Assembly (NCBI GenBank): GCA_965368175.1
Contig: CBDULX010000106.1
Coordinates: forward strand, 1-10,576
DNA length: 10,576 bases
DNA from: CBDULX01 sp965368175
GTDB taxonomy: Bacteria > Pseudomonadota > Gammaproteobacteria > SZUA-229
Direction: 5' to 3'
The position numbers were made by a program, and so were the translations under genes. The stretch's first letter is position 1. Every line of letters starts with the position of its first letter. Below the pieces are notes generated by a model, which had not been told where the DNA came from, did no database searches, and saw only the letters and a program-made list of their open reading frames with translations. This document shows positions 7,224 through 10,576 of the stretch, piece after piece.

Positions 7224-8186
7224 ATGATGAAAATGCATAATTCAGTATTTCCTGTTGTGTTTTTCGCCATCAGTTCCATGATGCTTAGTATGTCTGTTGA
7301 TGCTACGGGTTTTATTTACAGTAAGTTAGGTACTAATTATTGTTCCTTTACCAGTGATGCCGCGTTCAGGGCCTGTAAGAATGAAATCCGTGATGACCTG
7401 TGGATTGGTACTGGGAAGTGTCTGAACGAAGACGATGATGTTCGTGAGGAATGTTTGGCGGATGTAAAGGCTGAGTTTTCGGAAGGCCGTGAGCTGTGTC
7501 AGGATCAATATGATGCCCGTGATGAAATATGCGAACTACTGGGTGAAGCCGCTTATAACCCGGTAATCAACCCGGATGAGTTCCTGGATGTGGATGGTAT
7601 GGTGGCCAATCCCAATGCCTATTTTCCACTGACACCCGGATTAACAAAAATCTATCAGGAAGGGGAGGAGACGATTACCGTTACTATCACCGACCAAACC
7701 AGGGAAATTCTCGGTGTTACCTGTGTAGTGGTGAGAGATACGGTGACCATCGATGGTGAGTTGATCGAAGATACCGATGACTGGCTGGCCCAGGATATTC
7801 ATGGCAATGTCTGGTATTTTGGTGAAATCTCGAAAAATTATGAAGAGGGTGAACTGGTTGATCTTGAAGGCTCCTGGAAAGCAGGTGAAGATGGCGCCAA
7901 AGCCGGTATTCTGATGAAAGGGGTACCTGTGGTGGGTGATGTGTATCGTCAGGAGTTTTTACTGGGCGAGGCCGAGGATATGGGTGAGGTTTTAAGTACT
8001 TCGGAATATGCCGCATCGGTTCCCGCAGCAGACTGTTCAGCCGGCTGTGTGGTGACACGTGATTTCCTGCCCATAGAACCGGACGTGAATGAGCATAAAT
8101 TTTATGCCCCCGGAATTGGTCATATTTTAAGTATTGATATGGAAACTGGAGATCGTGAGGAGCTGATTGAAATTATTTATCCATAA
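7224..8186 (+). CDS. Secreted cysteine-paired protein of unknown function
   Basis: The 320-residue product begins with a signal peptide (hydrophobic 8-24, likely cut after VDA near 27), so it is exported. Residues 36-113 hold three tandem units of 26 residues, each with two cysteines 11 apart: C40/C51, C66/C77 and C92/C103. This suggests disulfide-stapled helical hairpins. Residues 125-320 form an acidic, probably beta-rich domain with NPNAYFPLTPGLTKIYQ, ILGVTCVVVRDTV, DWLAQDIHGNVWYFGE, YRQEFLLGEAEDMGEVL and EPDVNEHKFYAPGIGHIL. From memory these phrases recur in uncharacterised bacterial exported proteins; I know no assigned function. GCGAGGA (7213-7219) is a good ribosome-binding site, 4 bp from the ATG at 7224 and 7 bp from the in-frame ATG at 7227, which may be the true start. 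The gene stands alone between two repeat copies and has its own terminator. Confidence 0.85.
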   Translation: MMKMHNSVFPVVFFAISSMMLSMSVDATGFIYSKLGTNYCSFTSDAAFRACKNEIRDDLWIGTGKCLNEDDDVREECLADVKAEFSEGRELCQDQYDARDEICELLGEAAYNPVINPDEFLDVDGMVANPNAYFPLTPGLTKIYQEGEETITVTITDQTREILGVTCVVVRDTVTIDGELIEDTDDWLAQDIHGNVWYFGEISKNYEEGELVDLEGSWKAGEDGAKAGILMKGVPVVGDVYRQEFLLGEAEDMGEVLSTSEYAASVPAADCSAGCVVTRDFLPIEPDVNEHKFYAPGIGHILSIDMETGDREELIEIIYP

Positions 8187-8196
8187 CAATCAAACA

Positions 8197-8235
8197 ATGC
8201 ATAGACCTGTTAACTAAGAGGTCTATGCATGTTTT
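8197..8235 (+). terminator. Intrinsic terminator of the secreted-protein gene
   Basis: A perfect 12-bp inverted repeat, ATGCATAGACCT (8197-8208) with AGGTCTATGCAT (8219-8230), encloses a 10-nt loop containing GTTAAC and is followed by GTTTT. It begins 11 bp after the TAA of the preceding gene, so it very probably ends that transcript. Confidence 0.85.
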
Positions 8236-8293
8236 GATATAAAGGCTATAGGATGTAATATGTTTACTCGATACGGTGCTTCTTATCGATATA

Positions 8294-8432
8294 TACTGAC
8301 AGAACACATGAATAGGATAACAGGATATTCTTTATTCAAGACATGCCGTGAATACACTCCTGCAGGCTCGACATCCGCATCCTTGCGGCTGACGGTCTTG
8401 AATAAAGAGTATCCTGTTCATACGTCTTAGTA
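8294..8432 (+). repeat. 139-bp MITE/REP-like repeat, copy 2
   Basis: This is the second copy of the repeat after glmS, in the same orientation. Its arms are longer: CAGGATATTCTTTATTCAAG (8321-8340) closely matches the complement of the right arm, GTCTTGAATAAAGAGTATCC (8396-8415). The middle has a small CCGCA/TGCGG hairpin (8375-8388) and a CCTGCAGG palindrome. Compared with copy 1, the left arm carries an extra AGGATAAC next to AGGATA, probably a replication slip. The right tip lacks two bases of the CGTTCTGTTAGTA end. The element ends 46 bp before the porin gene. Confidence 0.85.
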
Positions 8433-8478
8433 ATAACTAAACTAAATTAAAATAATAAATCTAAATATTAGAATAACG

Positions 8479-9555
8479 GTGTACTGTTTGAGAATTAAGC
8501 CCTTTATCTTATTACTCAGTGTAGAAATCCTGGGAATAGACCTGGTGTATGCGACTTCCGAGGATGAGCAGGCAGTACGACTATATCGTACTCGTGAAGA
8601 GCAGCGCGAAGTGGGTTTGCGTCATGAGATAACGCCCTGGTTAATAATGAATGGACTTGCTGAACATGAATGGGAGCAATCTCAGTTCGGTTTATCTAAT
8701 CAGGATTTTCACGACCGAACTGAAAATACCAGTACTAATGTGCAGCTGGGTTTTGAAATTACTCCAGTAGACGATGTGAAAGTGGAATGGATAACTGAAT
8801 ATGACTCCGACGTTGATAAATGGGTAACCGATGAGGCGACCATCGCCTACGAGACTGGTCCCTGGGAATGGGTAGCGGGAAAACAGAATATGCCTTTCGG
8901 TGTTTTTATCAGCCACTTTGCCACCGGCCCTATACTGGAATTTGGTGAGGTGAGTGATAAAGGCGTGAGCCTGGCCTACGATTACCAGGATATTATTGAT
9001 GTGTCTTTTACGGTATATCGTGGCGTGGCATATCATGTCGATGAAAAGCGTGATCTCGACTGGACGTTTGCGCTTGAATACTGGCCCACAGACGATTTTT
9101 CCATTGGCATGAGTTATCTGTCGGACCTGGCCGATGTGGATGAGTATTTACTGGAGGACTCTGGTAATCAGTACCAGCATAAAGTGCCAGGGATGAGCGC
9201 ATATTTGTTGTGGGTGTTTGATCATTCTGAAATCAGTCTTGAATACATAGGTTCATCAGGCTCATTTAACGAGCTGGATGCAGATCGAAACAAACCATTG
9301 GCATGGAATACTGAATACACCTACTTTTTTATGCCCAGTCTCGATGTGTCATTACGAGTCGAGGGTAGTCATGAACTGGAGGATGCACCGCTGCTCCAGT
9401 ACGGAGTATCACTAAGTTATCGTTTATATCGTTATTCCTCATTGACGGTTGATTTTTTAAATGGGCGATATAAATCGGGACTGGCTCTGGATGATGACGA
9501 TAATTCATACGGCCGCGTTAAAACCGTTGCCGCGCAATTGTCAGTGGCTTTTTAA
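8479..9555 (+). CDS. LbtU-like outer-membrane porin
   Basis: This is a probable outer-membrane beta-barrel of the LbtU siderophore-porin family. LbtU is the Legionella outer-membrane protein for legiobactin uptake, and most relatives are known only by similarity. After a signal peptide (cleavage likely after VYA, residue 25) come many alternating beta strands ending in a terminal Phe (AAQLSVAF), the usual barrel-assembly signal. The best family matches are VDDVKVEWITEYDSD (97-111), VTDEATIAYE (116-125) and the block WEWVAGKQNMPFGVFISHFA (129-148) followed by TGPILEFGEVSDKGVSLAY. No TonB box or plug domain is seen, so it is not a TonB-dependent receptor. No siderophore synthesis genes are nearby, so the ligand is open. 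The start is uncertain: GTG 8479 gives MYCLRIKPF, while TTG 8488 gives MRIKPF with GGTG upstream as a weak ribosome-binding site; both leave a working signal peptide. I saw no convincing Fur box. Confidence 0.78.
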   Translation: MYCLRIKPFILLLSVEILGIDLVYATSEDEQAVRLYRTREEQREVGLRHEITPWLIMNGLAEHEWEQSQFGLSNQDFHDRTENTSTNVQLGFEITPVDDVKVEWITEYDSDVDKWVTDEATIAYETGPWEWVAGKQNMPFGVFISHFATGPILEFGEVSDKGVSLAYDYQDIIDVSFTVYRGVAYHVDEKRDLDWTFALEYWPTDDFSIGMSYLSDLADVDEYLLEDSGNQYQHKVPGMSAYLLWVFDHSEISLEYIGSSGSFNELDADRNKPLAWNTEYTYFFMPSLDVSLRVEGSHELEDAPLLQYGVSLSYRLYRYSSLTVDFLNGRYKSGLALDDDDNSYGRVKTVAAQLSVAF

Positions 9556-9590
9556 CAGGCTTATTAATCTTTGTTAATGGGGCCGGTGTT

Positions 9591-9620
9591 AAAAAAACAC
9601 AGGCAGTGTACCTGCCTGTG
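9591..9620 (-). terminator. Strong minus-strand intrinsic terminator
   Basis: CACAGGCAG (9598-9606) pairs perfectly with CTGCCTGTG (9612-9620) around a 5-nt loop, giving a GC-rich 9-bp stem. Seven A residues precede it on the plus strand (9591-9597) and become a T-tract on the minus strand; there is no T-tract in the plus direction. It therefore best serves the minus-strand barrel gene that stops at 9926, although it lies about 305 bp beyond that stop. It could also form a 3' hairpin on the porin transcript. A second small hairpin, CAGCCA/TGGCTG, lies next to it at 9631-9646 without a T-tract. Confidence 0.7.
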
Positions 9621-9657
9621 CCAAGAGTCACAGCCATCCCTGGCTGGTTGAGGGTCG

Positions 9658-9839
9658 ATGAGTATTTAGGAACCTCTGATCAAGTCGTGATTGTTTTATG
9701 CTGGTTAAAAGCGTCCAGATTTTCCCCGAAGATCGTTGCAATAGAATTACTATTCCGCCTCACTTCGTGAAAAATCTAAACACCTTTATCGCAGCCTACT
9801 ACAACCAGACTTAATCAGAGGCTCCTTAATAATACTCAT
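9658..9839. other. Palindrome apparently split by a MITE insertion
   Basis: ATGAGTATT (9658-9666) and AATACTCAT (9831-9839) are exact reverse complements flanking the MITE-like element. If the element and one copy of the TTA duplication are removed, the two arms come together around a 4-nt TAAT loop, giving a perfect 9-bp hairpin. Such a hairpin could have been a terminator or operator of the neighbouring convergent genes. The other explanation is that the arms are an outer part of the element's own inverted repeat. Confidence 0.6.
9669..9825 (+). mobile_element. 157-bp MITE-like element with 18-bp inverted ends
   Basis: The left end GGAACCTCTGATCAAGTC and the complement of the right end GGAGCCTCTGATTAAGTC agree at 16 of 18 bases. 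The element is flanked by TTA on both sides (9666-9668 and 9826-9828), consistent with a 3-bp target duplication of TNA type, as reported for some IS5-family groups. It has no transposase and no usable open frame, so it would be mobilised in trans. The interior holds small palindromes, AATAG/CTATT and TCACTTCGTGA. A relic of the left end is at 3342-3371. The family assignment rests on end sequence and duplication length only. Confidence 0.8.
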
Positions 9840-9925
9840 TGATGGCCTCCATTGCATAATGAAAGTTTACTATATAGCGTCTACCTTAATTTTTACTGAA
9901 ATAATTATGTTTATATAGCCGTTGA

Positions 9926-10576
9926 TCAGAATTTTCTGGTGACACCCGCTAACAATCCATAAGTTGTATAGTTATCGATATTGGTTGTTGTGCTGCTGAC
10001 GCTGTCCGTTACTTTCCAGTCTGCCAGGTGATAATCGATTCTCAGTGCGTAGTTGGCTGACCAGTTGTCACTCAGTCGTTGGCGAATGCCGAGTTTCATT
10101 CCTAGCAGTGTTTCTGTTCCTGCATCGGTAGTGATATTGAAAGTACCTCCGCCATCTAATGAGCCAGTGACATCCTCAACGTCTATGCTGTGAATGCCAA
10201 TGCCGGCAGTCCAGTATCCATCCAGTGTTGTATTGTCCATTTTGATGTTCTGGCCAAAATGAAACAATAGTGCCGTTGATGTATAAACTGCGTCGATGGT
10301 TTTTTCATTTGGGTCCTGTACCAGTCCCAGTGTCTTCCATGGCCGTTCAAAATCGGCTTCTGAGTAAATTAATTCGATGTCCATAAACCATTTGTCGTTG
10401 ACAGGGTAATTAGCAATGACGCCAATACCAAGTACGTCATTGGAAGGCTCGCCTCGACCACCAACAATATTTGCATGAGCGCCAATACTAAAGTTTTCTG
10501 TTTCAGCATAAGCGATGAAAGGTATCAGGCCAGCAACTAAAGCCAGGGTAAGTACAGTGCAGGATATATGTTTCAT
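9926..10576 (-). CDS. Small outer-membrane beta-barrel protein
   Basis: The 216-residue product begins with a clear signal peptide (MKH, hydrophobic 7-20, cleavage likely after AYA at 24). It continues with alternating strands such as FSIGAHANIVGG, DVLGIGVIANYPV, WFMDIELIYSEADF, LDGYWTAGIGIHSIDV, ETLLGMKLGIRQRL and SANYALRIDYHLADW, ending YGLLAGVTRKF with the terminal Phe typical of outer-membrane barrels. Length and strand count fit an eight-stranded barrel of the general OmpW/OmpA-barrel type, but I cannot name the family and no ligand is suggested. The ATG is the last three bases of the window (10574-10576), so its upstream signals are outside view and a start further upstream cannot be excluded. 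The signal peptide argues that this start is correct. About 300 bp including a MITE lie between its stop and the nearest strong minus-strand terminator. Confidence 0.82.
   Translation of the reverse strand: MKHISCTVLTLALVAGLIPFIAYAETENFSIGAHANIVGGRGEPSNDVLGIGVIANYPVNDKWFMDIELIYSEADFERPWKTLGLVQDPNEKTIDAVYTSTALLFHFGQNIKMDNTTLDGYWTAGIGIHSIDVEDVTGSLDGGGTFNITTDAGTETLLGMKLGIRQRLSDNWSANYALRIDYHLADWKVTDSVSSTTTNIDNYTTYGLLAGVTRKF

Noticed and set aside
7717..8058. 113-codon minus-strand frame inside the secreted-protein gene
   Set aside because: Its Pro/His/Arg-rich product is typical of an antisense shadow, and the plus-strand gene is well supported.
8433..8478. Fur box before the LbtU-like porin
   Set aside because: The stretch is AT-rich with loose resemblance to ATAAT units, but no 19-bp palindromic match is present.

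Overview
The window looks like a chromosomal stretch from a gammaproteobacterium of moderate GC. The main reason is GlmS: it is 609 residues long and close to the E. coli enzyme throughout, down to its last residues. An LbtU-like outer-membrane porin, a second outer-membrane barrel and MscS/TSUP membrane proteins also fit a Gram-negative host. Species cannot be read from the sequence.

Layout. Bases 1-614 are the 3' part of an MscS-type mechanosensitive channel gene, followed by a TSUP (TauE/SafE) exporter (736-1470). Next is a two-gene AbiE-type (type IV) toxin-antitoxin operon: a winged-helix antitoxin (1622-2230) and a nucleotidyltransferase toxin (2258-3163). About 500 bp without a gene follow (3164-3672), holding transposon-like relics and two terminator-like hairpins. 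On the minus strand, 3673-4782 encodes a membrane protein with a GGDEF-type domain whose signature is lost. Divergent from it is glmS (5090-6919). After glmS come an uncharacterised secreted protein with an N-terminal array of paired cysteines (7224-8186) and an LbtU-like porin (8479-9555). The right end is a small outer-membrane barrel protein on the minus strand (9926-10576), whose start codon sits exactly at the window edge.

Non-coding structure is the richest part of the window. Two copies of a 132-139 bp repeat with terminal inverted repeats (6928-7059 and 8294-8432, same orientation) bracket the secreted-protein gene. A different 157-bp MITE-like element (9669-9825) has 18-bp inverted ends and a TTA duplication. 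It appears to have split a perfect palindrome and now lies between the barrel gene and a strong minus-strand terminator. A 30-bp relic of the same element lies at 3342-3371.

The genes do not form one pathway. AbiE is a phage-defence or maintenance module, glmS is core cell-wall metabolism, and the last three genes encode envelope or exported proteins that appear to be separate transcription units. I see no convincing new multi-gene system. The best candidates for something undescribed are the cysteine-paired secreted protein with its flanking repeats, the degenerate GGDEF receptor, and the palindrome-splitting MITE.
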